DNA of 64,000 nt from Vibrio penaeicida (GCF_019977755.1 NZ_AP025144.1:2418001-2482000), one strand, 5' to 3'; positions 19,276 to 29,951 are shown, counted from the first letter of the stretch. Translations and numbers: made by a program. The notes: generated from the letters alone by a model not told the origin.

Positions 19276-20986
19276 TTTATTGCCCTATCTGAAACTCTAC
19301 AAGAAGCATTGGTTTGGTTTATCGCTAGGGATGCTACTCGCGTTCGCAACGTTATTCGCTTCTATTGGGTTGCTAACGTTGTCTGGCTGGTTTATCGCAG
19401 CTTCTGCTGTGGTTGGTTTGTCTATTGCTCGTGAAACCTTCAATTACATGCTGCCCGGAGCGTTTGTTCGTGGTTTCGCAATGAGCCGAACGGCTGGTCG
19501 CTGGGGTGAACGCGTTGTGAGCCACAATGCGACATTCAAGCTTCTTACCGATTTACGTATTTTCTTTTTCGAAAAATTAACTCCGCTGATCCCAGGTAAA
19601 GTTGCCAACATTCGCGATGCTGATCTACTCAACAGATTGGTTGCAGACATTGATGCAATGGACCACGTGTACCTGAGGCTTATTAGCCCACTAGTAGTCA
19701 GCACGCTTGGTATTATTTCACTGACGGTTTTTCTTTGCTGGTTTGATCCTGTATTAGGGTTAACCTTGGGTGGCATTTTACTCTCTCTCGTCTTTATCTG
19801 GCCCATCATTTTTTATAAGTTAGGTAAGCTCAACGGTCAGCAACTGACGCTCAATAAGTCGGACCTTCGGGTTGCAACGCTCGATTGGATTCAGGGTCAT
19901 GCCGAACTGGTGCTGTTTGGGGTTGAAGAACGCTACCGCCGTAACATTGCGGATAAGCAATCCGATTTAATGGTAAACCAAGCAAAACATGCGCGAATTA
20001 CAGGGCTTGCTAGTAGCCTTCTTATGCTTGCCAGTGGTTTGACATTAGTGCTCATGATCTGGCTAGCGGCAGATGGCGTCGGAGGACGAGCACCTGATCC
20101 TTATATTGCAATGATTGCATTCGCGACAATGGCGAGCTTCGAAGTGCTGATGCCCATCGCTGGCGCGTTCCAATATTTAGGGCAAACCGTGACATCGGCT
20201 AGACGCCTTAACGAAATTATCCATGCCGATCCAGAAGTCACATTTGTGGAGCAAAGTAACGCTCTTCCAGCTCATTTCTCGATGGAATTGTCTGACGTTA
20301 CTTTTGGCTATGACCCTTCCGTTCCCGTTGTTAAGAACATTAATTTGTCGGTTGAGCAAGGGCAAAAAATAGCGATTGTGGGTCAAACAGGCTCGGGGAA
20401 ATCGACCTTGCTGCAATTGGCAACGCGAATTTGGGATCCACAACTTGGTTCTGTATCCATTGGTGGGAAAGATCTTACTCAATGGAATGAAAGTGCCCTA
20501 AGGCAATCCACTTCGGTGATTAGCCAACGTGTCGATATCTTAAATGGTACTTTACGAGATAACCTTACTATCGCCCTACCGGATGCTGAAGATAAGCAGC
20601 TTATTGATGCGCTAGTACAAGTTGGGTTGTCTAAACTGAATGAAGACAAAGGGTTGGATACTTGGCTTGGCGAAGGCGGTAGGCAGCTTTCTGGCGGCGA
20701 AAAAAGACGAATCGGCATCGCTCGTGCCATTTTACGCCGTTCCCCTATTGTCCTAATGGATGAACCAACCGAAGGTCTAGATAAGCAAACTGAACAGCAA
20801 ATGGTTGCCTTATTTGAGAAACACTTTAGCGACAAGACCATGATATTCATTACCCACCGCTTAGTCGGTTTGGACACGATGGATAAAATTTGTCTCATGG
20901 AGCAAGGGGAGTTTATTGAAACAGGCAGCCACGCAGAACTTATAGAGAAGAAAGAGCGTTATTATCAGCTTTGCCAAACGCTATAA
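19268..20986 (+). CDS. cydC: Cysteine/glutathione ABC exporter subunit CydC
   Basis: The partner half-transporter of CydD, 572 residues, inner membrane. The N-terminal membrane domain shows six hydrophobic helices. The ATPase has Walker A GQTGSGKST near residue 371, signature LSGGEKRR and Walker B VLMDEPTEGLD. The ATG lies inside the end of cydD with AAGGGGAA just upstream, so translation is coupled. A good terminator follows at 21040. Both halves keep complete nucleotide sites. Confidence 0.95.
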   Translation: MRDLLPYLKLYKKHWFGLSLGMLLAFATLFASIGLLTLSGWFIAASAVVGLSIARETFNYMLPGAFVRGFAMSRTAGRWGERVVSHNATFKLLTDLRIFFFEKLTPLIPGKVANIRDADLLNRLVADIDAMDHVYLRLISPLVVSTLGIISLTVFLCWFDPVLGLTLGGILLSLVFIWPIIFYKLGKLNGQQLTLNKSDLRVATLDWIQGHAELVLFGVEERYRRNIADKQSDLMVNQAKHARITGLASSLLMLASGLTLVLMIWLAADGVGGRAPDPYIAMIAFATMASFEVLMPIAGAFQYLGQTVTSARRLNEIIHADPEVTFVEQSNALPAHFSMELSDVTFGYDPSVPVVKNINLSVEQGQKIAIVGQTGSGKSTLLQLATRIWDPQLGSVSIGGKDLTQWNESALRQSTSVISQRVDILNGTLRDNLTIALPDAEDKQLIDALVQVGLSKLNEDKGLDTWLGEGGRQLSGGEKRRIGIARAILRRSPIVLMDEPTEGLDKQTEQQMVALFEKHFSDKTMIFITHRLVGLDTMDKICLMEQGEFIETGSHAELIEKKERYYQLCQTL

Positions 20987-21039
20987 CTCGCCTCCGCACC
21001 ATACCTTAATTGGTGCATGTAAAAATGTGAGATAAATTG

Positions 21040-21068
21040 AAGCCAGAGTCCAAGACTCTGGCTTTTGC
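21040..21068. terminator. Intrinsic terminator of cydDC
   Basis: A perfect 11-bp stem AAGCCAGAGTC/GACTCTGGCTT with a 3-base loop and a short T-run on the plus strand. Confidence 0.85.
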
Positions 21069-21125
21069 TTAAGGCGTTTCAGAGCACTTGAGGATAGGCA
21101 CTTTAACGAAGTTTGAAGACGTCAC

Positions 21126-22043
21126 TTACCAACCGGAAAACGCCCTGTAATTTGATGCATTAATAAATTCAGGCTGAATCAAGACTAGCTCTTTCTCTAC
21201 CTTTCCACCGCCAATCAGTTCCAGTCCTATTTGCACAGCTTTGCTGCTCATTTGCGCAGGGAACTGCGCTGCCGTCCCCAGCCAGTTTTGGCGATTCTCC
21301 TTTAATGCCTCAATGACTAAAGGCGCGCCATCAACGGAAGTAATCCAAACATGGGCGCCAGATTGAAGTAATGCTTGCTCTGCACCTAAAGCCGTTGGAT
21401 CGTTAATCGCAAACACTCCATCTATCTTTTCATAAGCATGAAGTGCATAGGCCATGGCTTCTAAGCCACCATCATAGCTGCCCGTTCCGTTGAGGTTTGC
21501 ATCCAGTAACTCAATGTCGGGGTAGTCATTAAGAACGGATTTACAACCCGCCACACGATCTAAACTGGCAGAAACAGGAGGACCATTGATGATAAGAACT
21601 TTGCCTTTTTCATTGAGTTTATTCACTAGGTTCAAACACGATATTTCGCCTGCTTGAATATTATCCGTTGTAATAGTGACATCCGCACCAGACGCCCTTA
21701 CATCCACTGCTATTACACGAATTCCGGCACGTTGTGCGCGGATCACCGCTGGTGCAATCGCCAATTCATCGGAAGCGACAAGCATGATTAAGTCCACTTT
21801 TTTATCAATAAAAGACTCAATCTGTTGGATTTGCCGATCTAAATCGTAAGCGCTAGAACGAACGATAACATCGATACTTTTGTTCGGTAATTCCGCCACT
21901 TCCGACTTAATGCTTTTGATCATTTTGACAAAATAAGGGTTGGTAAGATCAGCAACTGACACACCAATAGAATAGTCAGAACTTGCGTAAGCTCTGGGAG
22001 CCAAAGCAACACTCACCATCAATAAAAGCAAAAATTCACGCAT
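21126..22043 (-). CDS. Second periplasmic sugar-binding protein (RbsB-like)
   Basis: A 305-residue periplasmic protein of the ribose/galactose-binding (peripla_BP_4) type. The signal peptide (MREFLLLLMVSVALAPRAYA) is clear, followed by the family start YSIGVSVADLTNPYFVKMI and a middle INDPTALGAEQAL segment. The frame is open to 22106, but ATG 22043 has AAGGTG 6 bases upstream and gives the signal peptide. It is the last gene of a leftward sugar ABC locus that already has its own binding protein (24110-25129). It may widen substrate range or present ligand to the nearby sensor kinase. Confidence 0.82.
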   Translation of the reverse strand: MREFLLLLMVSVALAPRAYASSDYSIGVSVADLTNPYFVKMIKSIKSEVAELPNKSIDVIVRSSAYDLDRQIQQIESFIDKKVDLIMLVASDELAIAPAVIRAQRAGIRVIAVDVRASGADVTITTDNIQAGEISCLNLVNKLNEKGKVLIINGPPVSASLDRVAGCKSVLNDYPDIELLDANLNGTGSYDGGLEAMAYALHAYEKIDGVFAINDPTALGAEQALLQSGAHVWITSVDGAPLVIEALKENRQNWLGTAAQFPAQMSSKAVQIGLELIGGGKVEKELVLIQPEFINASNYRAFSGW

Positions 22044-22142
22044 ACATGACACCTTTATTTTCCAACTCCCCCCTTTGGGTAAGGAACCTTTGCGACAGAC
22101 GTTCAAATAATGCCATCAAAGGGGGAAATTGTTGTGTATTAT

Positions 22143-22913
22143 TCAGGCAGCTGTGCCCGGTTCTACCGCTCCTGTCATAATAGCAACCGCGTCCGACATA
22201 GAGTGTGTTTTCGGTGTAATTATATCTGCACGTTTACCCAGTCTGTGAACATGAATGCGATCCGCGACTTCAAAAACGTGGGGCATATTGTGGCTGATCA
22301 ACACCACTGGAAGCCCTCTGTCCCTTACATGACGAATCAAGTTGAGTACTTTTCTGGATTCTTTCACACCCAAAGCGGCTGTAGGCTCATCCATGATGAC
22401 TACTTTACTACCAAACAAAGCTGACCTTGCTACCGCGACGCCTTGTCGCTGACCACCAGACAGCGTTTCTACCGTTTGGGTTATATTCTGAATGGTCATC
22501 AAACCAAGATCCGCTAACTGCTGTTTTGCCCTTTCATTCATGGTTTTCTTATCCAGCATACGAAAAACTGAACCCAGTATTCCGGGGCGGCGAATTTCTC
22601 GCCCTAAAAATAGGTTATCGGAAATATTCAGAGCGGGTGCGACCGCCAAGTTTTGGTACACTGTTTCTATGCCCATTTCTCTTGCGTTCATCGGACTTTT
22701 AAATGAAACCGCCTGCCCATCTAACTTCACTTCACCTGCATCAGGAACGAGCGCTCCCGATAACGCTTTAATCAAGCTGGATTTCCCCGCACCGTTATCA
22801 CCAATCACTGCCAGAATTTCGCCCTTATAGAGATCAAAATCCGCTCCATCTAAGGCCGTGACTCGACCGTAACGCTTCACTAACCCTCTTGCTTGCAATA
22901 CGACATCACTCAT
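22143..22913 (-). CDS. Sugar ABC importer ATP-binding protein, FrcA-like
   Basis: A single-domain ATPase of 256 residues energising sugar import at the inner membrane. Walker A GDNGAGKSS, signature LSGGQRQGVAVAR and Walker B VVIMDEPTAAL are all present. Having one ATPase domain instead of the two of RbsA/MglA matches the FrcA branch. A long frame continues upstream to 23198 but is only the shadow of the permease gene; ATG 22913 has AAAGG upstream and overlaps the permease stop by 4 bp (ATGA). Part of an frcBCA-like operon. Confidence 0.88.
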   Translation of the reverse strand: MSDVVLQARGLVKRYGRVTALDGADFDLYKGEILAVIGDNGAGKSSLIKALSGALVPDAGEVKLDGQAVSFKSPMNAREMGIETVYQNLAVAPALNISDNLFLGREIRRPGILGSVFRMLDKKTMNERAKQQLADLGLMTIQNITQTVETLSGGQRQGVAVARSALFGSKVVIMDEPTAALGVKESRKVLNLIRHVRDRGLPVVLISHNMPHVFEVADRIHVHRLGKRADIITPKTHSMSDAVAIMTGAVEPGTAA

Positions 22914-23983
22914 ACTGATACCTTTCTGATCCAATGGTCCACACCAACCGCGACAATAATCAACGCCCCAACGGTAAACTCTTGCCAAAGCACATCTACA
23001 CCAAGCAGAGCTAAACCGTTTCGAAACACACCTACAATGAGTGCACCAATCAGAGTACCGAATATAGAACCTCGCCCACCAAACAAGCTGGTCCCACCAA
23101 TCACCACCGCGGTAATGGAATCGAGGTTGGCGGTGTAACCCGCTTGAGGGCTTATCGACCCAATGCGACCAATTAATACCCACGCACCAATGGCACAAAC
23201 GAACCCAGCAACCACATAAACCGACATCAATATCTTCTGAGTACGAATACCGGCTAGCCTCGCAGCATCTGGATCATCGCCCGTGGCGTAGACATGTCGC
23301 CCCCACGCCGTCCAATTCAACGCATACCAAATCACGGCAAAGAGCACGATCATAAGCATGGACCCATAGGTTATCCGCGCACCAAACAATTCGACGGTTT
23401 CGCCCATCCATTGCAGCAATGGCGCATTCTTGGCAATAGCTTGAGAACGAATAGTTTGGCTGTTGGAATACCAAAGATTCAGTGCGAAAAAGATGTTCCA
23501 CGTACCAAGTGTTGCAATGAATGGGGGAAGCTTAAAGCGCGAGACCAATAAACCATTAATCATACCCGCCAATGTACCCACCAGCATGCCTATACCAAAC
23601 GCCAAAACAGGGGGTAAACCAAAATCCATTACCATGCGCCCCATTACGACGGAACACAAGACCATAATCGCGCCCACCGACAAATCGATCCCGGCGGTTA
23701 AAATGATGAGCGTTTGGGCAATACCAAGTACACCGATAATCGTAACTTGCTGTAGGATCAGTGACATGTTGAACGGGTGTAAAAATCGGTCACCAATCAG
23801 AAAACTAAAAATGGCAACCGCTAAAATAAGGACTAAAAATGGGGCTGCGGTCGGCTGATTATGTAAAAACCGCTGCACGTTTAAGCCAATCGATGTTGGC
23901 TCTTTAAATTCAGCAAAGCTTTTGTCCGTGTTTTGCTCCGCTGTTTTTTCAAAATTGGGCTCTGATGACGAAGGGTGTGTCAT
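22910..23983 (-). CDS. Sugar ABC importer permease, FrcC/RbsC-like
   Basis: Inner-membrane permease of 357 residues with about ten hydrophobic segments. Characteristic blocks are LTAGIDLSVGAIMVL, FIATLGTWNIFFAL and VIGGTSLFGGRGS, all typical of the RbsC family. The N-terminal 45 residues are polar and cytosolic. ATG 23983 was chosen over 24022 because AAGGA lies 8 bases upstream. It overlaps the ATPase start by 4 bp downstream and follows frcB-like by about 125 bp. Forms the channel of the same importer. Confidence 0.88.
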   Translation of the reverse strand: MTHPSSSEPNFEKTAEQNTDKSFAEFKEPTSIGLNVQRFLHNQPTAAPFLVLILAVAIFSFLIGDRFLHPFNMSLILQQVTIIGVLGIAQTLIILTAGIDLSVGAIMVLCSVVMGRMVMDFGLPPVLAFGIGMLVGTLAGMINGLLVSRFKLPPFIATLGTWNIFFALNLWYSNSQTIRSQAIAKNAPLLQWMGETVELFGARITYGSMLMIVLFAVIWYALNWTAWGRHVYATGDDPDAARLAGIRTQKILMSVYVVAGFVCAIGAWVLIGRIGSISPQAGYTANLDSITAVVIGGTSLFGGRGSIFGTLIGALIVGVFRNGLALLGVDVLWQEFTVGALIIVAVGVDHWIRKVSV

Positions 23984-24109
23984 AGCGTTTTCCTTAACTT
24001 TGTACATCTGACCTGATCGCACTCGACGCGGCGCTCAGGTTTGTTCCTCATTCACCTCAAAAGAATTCAGGTGAACGAGGATTACGCTTTCATTAGTGAA
24101 CTCTGAACA

Positions 24110-25129
24110 CTACCCCCAACACTTGCCTAACCCTTGTGCTGATGTTGAAGATGCAACGCCATCAACGGGTTCATCTGTAATCAGCTCCACACCGGTATCA
24201 AAGAAGCCCTTACCAGGGGTCGCTCCGGGTTTAACACCCGACTTCGCGTATTCCGCAATAGCCTCTACGCCCAGAGAGGCCATTTTCAATGGGAACTGCA
24301 TCGACGTTGCACCGATCACTTTGTCTTTAATGTTTTCTACGCCCGGACAACCACCATCAACCGATACTAGGAGCACGTCTTTCTCTTTTCCAACCGCTTT
24401 TAGTGCCTCATATGCGCCCGCTGCTGCTGGCTCGTTTATGGTGTACACCACGTTAATGCTCGGATCTTTTTGTAGAAGATTTTCCATTGCGCGACGACCG
24501 CCCTCTTCAGAACCTTGGGTCACGTCATTGCCGACAATACGAGAGTCATCTTCATCACGCATTTTGTTTGCGTCTTTGACGTCAACACCAAAACCTTTCA
24601 AAAATCCTTGGTTACGAGCGACATCGACAGTAATACCAGCAGTGCTTAAATCTAATAACGCAATTTTGGCGTCTTTCGCTTTTGCACCCAGTTTGGCTTT
24701 TGCCCATTTACCAATCAGTTCACCTGCAAGGAAGTTGTCGGTAGCAAACGTTGCATCGGCGACATTGGCTGGAGAAAATGGCGTATCCAGTGCAATCACA
24801 ACTATGCCGGCTTTACGAGCCCTCTCGATAGAAGGTGTTAATGCGACAGGGTCACTTGCGACAATTAAAATGCCCTTCGCGCCCGATGAAATAAGATTTT
24901 CTACCGCTTGAATTTGTGAATCGTTATCTCCATCGTATCGCCCAGCGAAAGAACGTAATTCCATTCCCAATTCATTCGCTTTGGCTTCCGCTCCCTCTTT
25001 CATCTTGACGAAAAAAGGATTGGTGTTGGTTTTGGTGATTAAACCCACAATGGTTTTGTCTGCAGAAAATGCATGAGGTGCGCTGAACATGGCTGCCGTT
25101 AATGCGGCGATAGTGACTAGCTTTTTCAT
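24110..25129 (-). CDS. frcB: Sugar ABC importer binding protein, FrcB-like
   Basis: Periplasmic sugar-binding protein of 339 residues with a signal peptide ([23 protein letters not shown]). From memory it matches rhizobial FrcB, the fructose/mannose/ribose-binding protein, over most of its length: [59 protein letters not shown] and a terminal GLGKCWG. GGGAG lies before the ATG. It is first in the transport operon, 163 bp after the sensor kinase gene. Fructose or a related monosaccharide is the most likely ligand, but that is inference. Confidence 0.87.
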   Translation of the reverse strand: MKKLVTIAALTAAMFSAPHAFSADKTIVGLITKTNTNPFFVKMKEGAEAKANELGMELRSFAGRYDGDNDSQIQAVENLISSGAKGILIVASDPVALTPSIERARKAGIVVIALDTPFSPANVADATFATDNFLAGELIGKWAKAKLGAKAKDAKIALLDLSTAGITVDVARNQGFLKGFGVDVKDANKMRDEDDSRIVGNDVTQGSEEGGRRAMENLLQKDPSINVVYTINEPAAAGAYEALKAVGKEKDVLLVSVDGGCPGVENIKDKVIGATSMQFPLKMASLGVEAIAEYAKSGVKPGATPGKGFFDTGVELITDEPVDGVASSTSAQGLGKCWG

Positions 25130-25292
25130 GGTTTACTCCCTTACAAATTATAAATCCAAGGTCAGTTCCTTCCTTGGTTTTACAAAAGTGACAGGGAAAA
25201 ACTAATGAATGATTTCAAAGCGAAGAAAACTCGTTAACAATTGAAATAATACATCTAGCTTTTTGATTTAATGGCATTATTTATATACACAC

Positions 25293-27764
25293 TTACGATA
25301 TGTTGATCATCGCTTTTAATTGTTCGTACTGAAAAGGTTTGGCGATAAAGCGCCATTCAGGATTGAAATGATGGTGTTCGATTAGAGATTCAATCGGTAG
25401 CCCTGAAGTGAGTATAACGGGCAAACTAGGACTATCAGAAGCAAGAATCTGACGTAGCTGCACACCGTCTTCAGTTGAGCCCAAATTCACATCGGAGATA
25501 ACCAAGTCGCATGTATTTACCGCCAAATGTTCCAGCGCATGCTGCACTGAATGAACCACACTCACTTCAAACTCCATTAGTGCAAGCTGCTCTCGAATAA
25601 CACCGGAAACTTCGATGTCATCTTCGACTAATAGAACCGATGCATTGCGCTTAACAGTAATAGCGGGGTCATTGATTTTTTGTTGTCCATTCTCTAGTTT
25701 AGGCTGCTGACCAATTGGAAGAATGAGCTTAACGCTTGTGCCTTGTGAAAGAGACGATTGAATGTCGATCTCCCCTCCACTTTGTGTAACAAACCCATAA
25801 ACCATACTGAGCCCCAAACCGCTCCCTTCACCAGTTTGCTTAGTCGTAAAAAATGGCTCTAACGCGCGCTGCATAGTTTCTTTACTCATCCCATCACCGG
25901 TATCAATAACTTCAAGAATAATGTGTTCACTTTGGGACGATTTATATGTCGACAGCGTGAGTTCTCCACCATTGGGCATAGCCGAAGAACTATTCAAAAT
26001 TAAGTTTAAGAGTGCATTCTCCAATTGAGAAGGGTCAACATAGATGCACTGCTCCCCCAGTGCCAAATCGGTATTAACAGTGATATTCGGCGTCACACAG
26101 TAGGCAGAGATGTCAAGAACACTCGCAATCAGGTCATCTACGGGCACCCACTCCGGATACAGTTGCTGCTTGCGGCTAAATGCCAATAGCCGCTCCACCA
26201 ACTGGCTGCCTTTTTCTGTCACTAAGAGCGCTCTGGAAAGATATTTTTCTTGGCTTTCACTGAGGTTTGGCAACATTTCAAGCAGTTGTAAATTCCCCAT
26301 GAGTGAGGCCAGTAAGTTATTAAAGTCGTGCGCGACTCCACCTGTAAGCTGCCCCAGCATTTCCATTTTTTGGGCTTGTTGTAGTTGTTGCTCTATCGCC
26401 TTTCTTTCTGAGAGATCACTGTAAAGTGTTACAAAACCACCCTCAGGCATAGGCTGGCTCCGAAATTCAATAATTCTGCCATCATCGAAATAGCGCTCAA
26501 ATACTGCTGAACGGTCTTTCCTTTCTTCATTTAACTCTTGTAGCTCTAGCGTTTCTTGCATTAAGTTGCGCGTGCGAAAAGGTGTTCTTGCCATGAGTGT
26601 TTGTAAGTCATTTAAAGGCATGCCAACCGTCACTTCATTAGGTCTGAGCTTAAATAACGTGAGGTAACGTCTATTCCACGCAACCAAGTTATCTTGATCG
26701 TCAAACACACTGAGCCCATCTTGGATATTGTTGAAGATGGCTTCGAGCAAATTCTTTTGAACTCGCAAATCTTCTGTTACTCGGACTTTTTCTATGGCTT
26801 CTGTTTGGAATGCTTCGAAGGTTCTAGCAAGCTCCCCTATTTCGTCATTACGCTGAATATTCGCCACGGCGATATTGGTCTTACCTTGCGCCAAGCTCGA
26901 CATTTCTTCGGTCACTGTTTTGAGGTCACTCGTCAACACGGAGTTGAAACGGTGGAGATAAATACCGCTCAGCAGCAACAGTAATATGATGATAGATATA
27001 AACACAGTTGCCCGATCTATTGCCCGTTCGGATTGCTTTTGCTGAAACCTCAAATGTTGCTGCAAAGCAATCACAAACTCATGTACCGATGCGGTCATTT
27101 GATCCGATTGCGCCCGAATAGAAGAAAGAACATACGCATTATTACGGCGAACTTCAGACACATTTTTCTGCTGGGCTTTGAGCTCCGATAAAATATTTGA
27201 GATTCCAGAAAGCGCCTGTTGGTTCGCATACGTTTCCATTTGTTCAATGAGAACATGGGGCACAGCCATTGGATTTCCAGTAAAGGCGTTAATGAAAACC
27301 TCTCCTTGGCTGTGAGCCATTAGAGGATGCAAGTCGAATTGAAGTGAAAGAAGGTCTTCACGAGTGAAGAGTTCTTTCGTTACGTTAGCTAGCAAGGCTT
27401 GAATGGATGTATCCAGCGTTTCTACTTTTTTCAACAAGGTATCTTTGGCTTCTGGATTGTTTAGGTGATCCGCAACGGACTTAAGATCTTTAATTTTTTC
27501 TTGCAGCCTTTGGCTTTCATTTTGAACATGAAATGGTCGTGCAAAATCCGCGGCATAAGGTGCCATTGCCGCGACTTGAGCAACGCTTTCTGAAAGGCTG
27601 AGCGCGGTATTGATATCTTCAAGGGTTTCTGAGGCAATATCGTCAATAAGAGCTTGGTTCTGCTGAGTGGTATAGACAAAAACACTGGCAAGAGAAAGGG
27701 TAAGCAGCAACGTACCAACAACCGAAAATAGGAGCTTAGTGCGGATACTTTGCAACCGAATCAT
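25293..27764 (-). CDS. Hybrid sensor histidine kinase, TorS-like layout
   Basis: An 823-residue inner-membrane sensor. Order: transmembrane helix 11-31, a helical periplasmic region of about 220 residues, helix 254-271, HAMP 270-322, a PAS domain about 335-455, kinase core with phospho-acceptor His479 in GGVAHDFNNLL, N box near 587, DTGDGM at 621-626, GSGLGLS near 647, and a C-terminal receiver with Asp758. There is no Hpt domain, unlike TorS itself. It follows the response regulator by 3 bp and precedes the sugar ABC operon, so it probably senses a substrate or binding protein of that importer. Confidence 0.88.
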   Translation of the reverse strand: MIRLQSIRTKLLFSVVGTLLLTLSLASVFVYTTQQNQALIDDIASETLEDINTALSLSESVAQVAAMAPYAADFARPFHVQNESQRLQEKIKDLKSVADHLNNPEAKDTLLKKVETLDTSIQALLANVTKELFTREDLLSLQFDLHPLMAHSQGEVFINAFTGNPMAVPHVLIEQMETYANQQALSGISNILSELKAQQKNVSEVRRNNAYVLSSIRAQSDQMTASVHEFVIALQQHLRFQQKQSERAIDRATVFISIIILLLLLSGIYLHRFNSVLTSDLKTVTEEMSSLAQGKTNIAVANIQRNDEIGELARTFEAFQTEAIEKVRVTEDLRVQKNLLEAIFNNIQDGLSVFDDQDNLVAWNRRYLTLFKLRPNEVTVGMPLNDLQTLMARTPFRTRNLMQETLELQELNEERKDRSAVFERYFDDGRIIEFRSQPMPEGGFVTLYSDLSERKAIEQQLQQAQKMEMLGQLTGGVAHDFNNLLASLMGNLQLLEMLPNLSESQEKYLSRALLVTEKGSQLVERLLAFSRKQQLYPEWVPVDDLIASVLDISAYCVTPNITVNTDLALGEQCIYVDPSQLENALLNLILNSSSAMPNGGELTLSTYKSSQSEHIILEVIDTGDGMSKETMQRALEPFFTTKQTGEGSGLGLSMVYGFVTQSGGEIDIQSSLSQGTSVKLILPIGQQPKLENGQQKINDPAITVKRNASVLLVEDDIEVSGVIREQLALMEFEVSVVHSVQHALEHLAVNTCDLVISDVNLGSTEDGVQLRQILASDSPSLPVILTSGLPIESLIEHHHFNPEWRFIAKPFQYEQLKAMINIS

Positions 27765-27767
27765 AGG

Positions 27768-28502
27768 TTAACCTACCCGAGTTACGTTGCTGCTAAACAC
27801 ATAACCTACACCTCGTTCCGTTTGAATGAACTCGGGCAACCGTGGGTTGTTTTCAATTTTCCTTCGTAATCGGAGAATGAGGACATCAACCGTTCTGTCA
27901 CTCGAATCCGAGGCTAGACCATGGGTTTTGTCCATCAGTTGATCCCGTGACAATACACAATTTGGTGAGGTGATTAACGCTTGAAGCAGTGCAAATTCTC
28001 CGTACGTTAAACTGACTTCCTTACCCGATTCGTGAAGAAGCTGTCTGGTCGACATATTTAGGCTCCAAGGTCCGAAGCGATATTGTTCGTGCTCTACTTG
28101 AATTGCCTTCGTTTGCGTTAAGTCTGACCGTCGAAGCAATGCATTGACACGAGCAATCAGTTCCCGAAGGTTAAACGGCTTCATCATATAATCATCAGCA
28201 GCGATTTCTAAGCCGATGATACGGTCGGTTTCATCGCCTTTGCCGGTAAGCATCATGATTGGGACTGTGCTTTGTTCCCGAATTGCCTTTGCTAGCTGCA
28301 AACCATCCTCTTGTTTCAACCGCAAATCCAACAATATGACATCAGGATTGTCTTGTTTGAACGCAGACATAAGCTGATCGCCATTCTCAGCCAATATGAC
28401 ATTATGTCCTTGCTGAGATAAGGCATCTCCAAGTACATCTCGAATGTCTTGGTCGTCATCCACGACAACAACTGTGCGAATACTCTTTTCCTTGAGTTGC
28501 AA
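27768..28502 (-). CDS. OmpR-family response regulator
   Basis: A 244-residue transcription regulator. The receiver domain has the acidic pair in VVDDD, phospho-acceptor Asp59, Thr86 and Lys108 (MMKPF). The C-terminal winged helix (about 140-240) shows the OmpR pattern ending in RLRRKIE...RGVGYVF. The start is TTG at 28502, supported by GGAG 7 bases upstream; no closer ATG exists before the conserved receiver. It is encoded just before the hybrid kinase in the same operon and is its likely partner. The sugar ABC operon downstream is the natural target. Confidence 0.9.
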   Translation of the reverse strand: MQLKEKSIRTVVVVDDDQDIRDVLGDALSQQGHNVILAENGDQLMSAFKQDNPDVILLDLRLKQEDGLQLAKAIREQSTVPIMMLTGKGDETDRIIGLEIAADDYMMKPFNLRELIARVNALLRRSDLTQTKAIQVEHEQYRFGPWSLNMSTRQLLHESGKEVSLTYGEFALLQALITSPNCVLSRDQLMDKTHGLASDSSDRTVDVLILRLRRKIENNPRLPEFIQTERGVGYVFSSNVTRVG

Positions 28503-28663
28503 ACTTCAGCTCCAAATTGCGAGAAATTTTATTGTGATAACACTCATTTAGTCAGTTTGGCGAACAAATGCTCAAAAATTGTGACTTGTGTAAAGTCTAT
28601 ACCTTATAAGCACCCTTTGCTTTGAGCACATAAGACAATCAAGTAGCGCACGAAAAACGGAGA

Positions 28664-28690
28664 CAAAAAAACCCAGCACATGGCTGGGTT
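28664..28690 (-). terminator. Intrinsic terminator of serC
   Basis: On the minus strand, stem AACCCAGC/GCTGGGTT with a 5-base loop followed by a U-run. Confidence 0.88.
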
Positions 28691-28714
28691 CTTAAAATTA
28701 AACTTTGCTAGCTG

Positions 28715-29797
28715 TTAGGCATATTCGATCTCGAACTGCTTCATAAATTCAACTAAAGCTTGCACACCTTCAAGTGGCATTGCGTTGTAAATAGAAGCAC
28801 GCATACCGCCCACTGCTCGATGACCTTTTAACGCCTGTAAACCAGCTTCTTGAGCTAACTCCAAAAACTTACCGTCTAATTCAGGTTTCGCTAACTGGAA
28901 AGGTACGTTCATGCGCGAGCGGTTGTTTGGGTGAACCTGATTACGATAAAAATCAGAAGCATCAATGTAATTGTACAGTAGATCTGCCTTCTCTTTGTTT
29001 ACCTGCTCGATTGCTTCTACACCACCTTGCTCTTTCAACCATGCAAACACTAGCCCAGACAAATACCATGCATAGGTAGGTGGAGTGTTGAACATGGAAT
29101 CTTTTTCAGCCAGTACCTTGTAATTAAGAACACTTGGAAGTGCGTCTGATGCCAATTCAAGTAAATCTTCACGAACGATTACGATACAAATACCCGCTGG
29201 ACCGATATTTTTCTGAGCACCTGCGTAAATGACACCATATTGAGAGACATCGATTTTACGAGATAGGATAGTGGATGAAAGATCCGCAACAATGGGTTTA
29301 TCTGTAATAGGCAGTTCTGTAATCTCTACGCCATCAATAGTTTCATTCGGGCAAAAGTGTACATAAGCAGCGTTTTCATCAATTTCCCATTCGGAAGGTG
29401 GAATAACCGCAACTTTGCCATCAACTTCCGTTTTCGCGTCGATAACACGAGGTTGACAATATTTCTTTGCTTCCGTTACTGCACTTTGCGCCCAGTAACC
29501 TGCATCAACATAGTCTGCTGTTGTTTTATCGCCGAGCAGATTCATTGGTACTGCCGCGAACTGAGCGCGAGCACCACCATGGCAAAACAACACTTTATAG
29601 TTGTTAGGGATGGACAGAAGATCCCTTAGATCTTGTTCTGCTTTTTCAGCAACAGCAATGAATTCTTTACTGCGATGGCTGATTTCCATTACCGACGTGC
29701 CAATACCATTCCAGTTGATGAATTCAGCTTGCGCTTTTTCCATTACCGCTTTAGGTAAACCTGCTGGGCCTGCACTGAAATTATAAATCGGTTCCAT
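28715..29797 (-). CDS. serC: Phosphoserine aminotransferase
   Basis: PLP enzyme that makes 3-phosphoserine in serine synthesis and also acts in pyridoxal phosphate synthesis. The 360-residue protein has the family start [11 protein letters not shown], the phosphate-binding HGGARAQF (73-80), the PLP lysine Lys196 in [10 protein letters not shown] and the C-terminal [18 protein letters not shown] 29797 gives the usual N-terminus; the frame is open 10 codons further. GGAG lies upstream. Single-gene unit with terminators at both ends. Cytosolic. Confidence 0.96.
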   Translation of the reverse strand: MEPIYNFSAGPAGLPKAVMEKAQAEFINWNGIGTSVMEISHRSKEFIAVAEKAEQDLRDLLSIPNNYKVLFCHGGARAQFAAVPMNLLGDKTTADYVDAGYWAQSAVTEAKKYCQPRVIDAKTEVDGKVAVIPPSEWEIDENAAYVHFCPNETIDGVEITELPITDKPIVADLSSTILSRKIDVSQYGVIYAGAQKNIGPAGICIVIVREDLLELASDALPSVLNYKVLAEKDSMFNTPPTYAWYLSGLVFAWLKEQGGVEAIEQVNKEKADLLYNYIDASDFYRNQVHPNNRSRMNVPFQLAKPELDGKFLELAQEAGLQALKGHRAVGGMRASIYNAMPLEGVQALVEFMKQFEIEYA

Positions 29798-29892
29798 GAT
29801 GAAGAATGCTCCTGCGTTAAAATACAAATCGAGATTTACATCAGTAATACCACTTTTTGAGATCGGGAAAAAGAAAAAAACGGAGAAAACAC

Positions 29893-29922
29893 AAAAAAAG
29901 AAGTCTTATGACTTCTTTTTAT
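29893..29922. terminator. Bidirectional-looking terminator after the DUF945 gene
   Basis: Stem AAAAAGAAGTC/GACTTCTTTTT with a 4-base loop. On the minus strand it ends the DUF945 gene, with a U-run. Confidence 0.85.
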
Positions 29923-29951
29923 ATTCAATTCGCTATTTTCGGTAAAGAACT

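Noticed and set aside
22914..23198. N-terminal extension of the sugar ATPase
   Set aside because: It is the out-of-frame shadow of the permease gene, rich in Trp, Cys and Arg.
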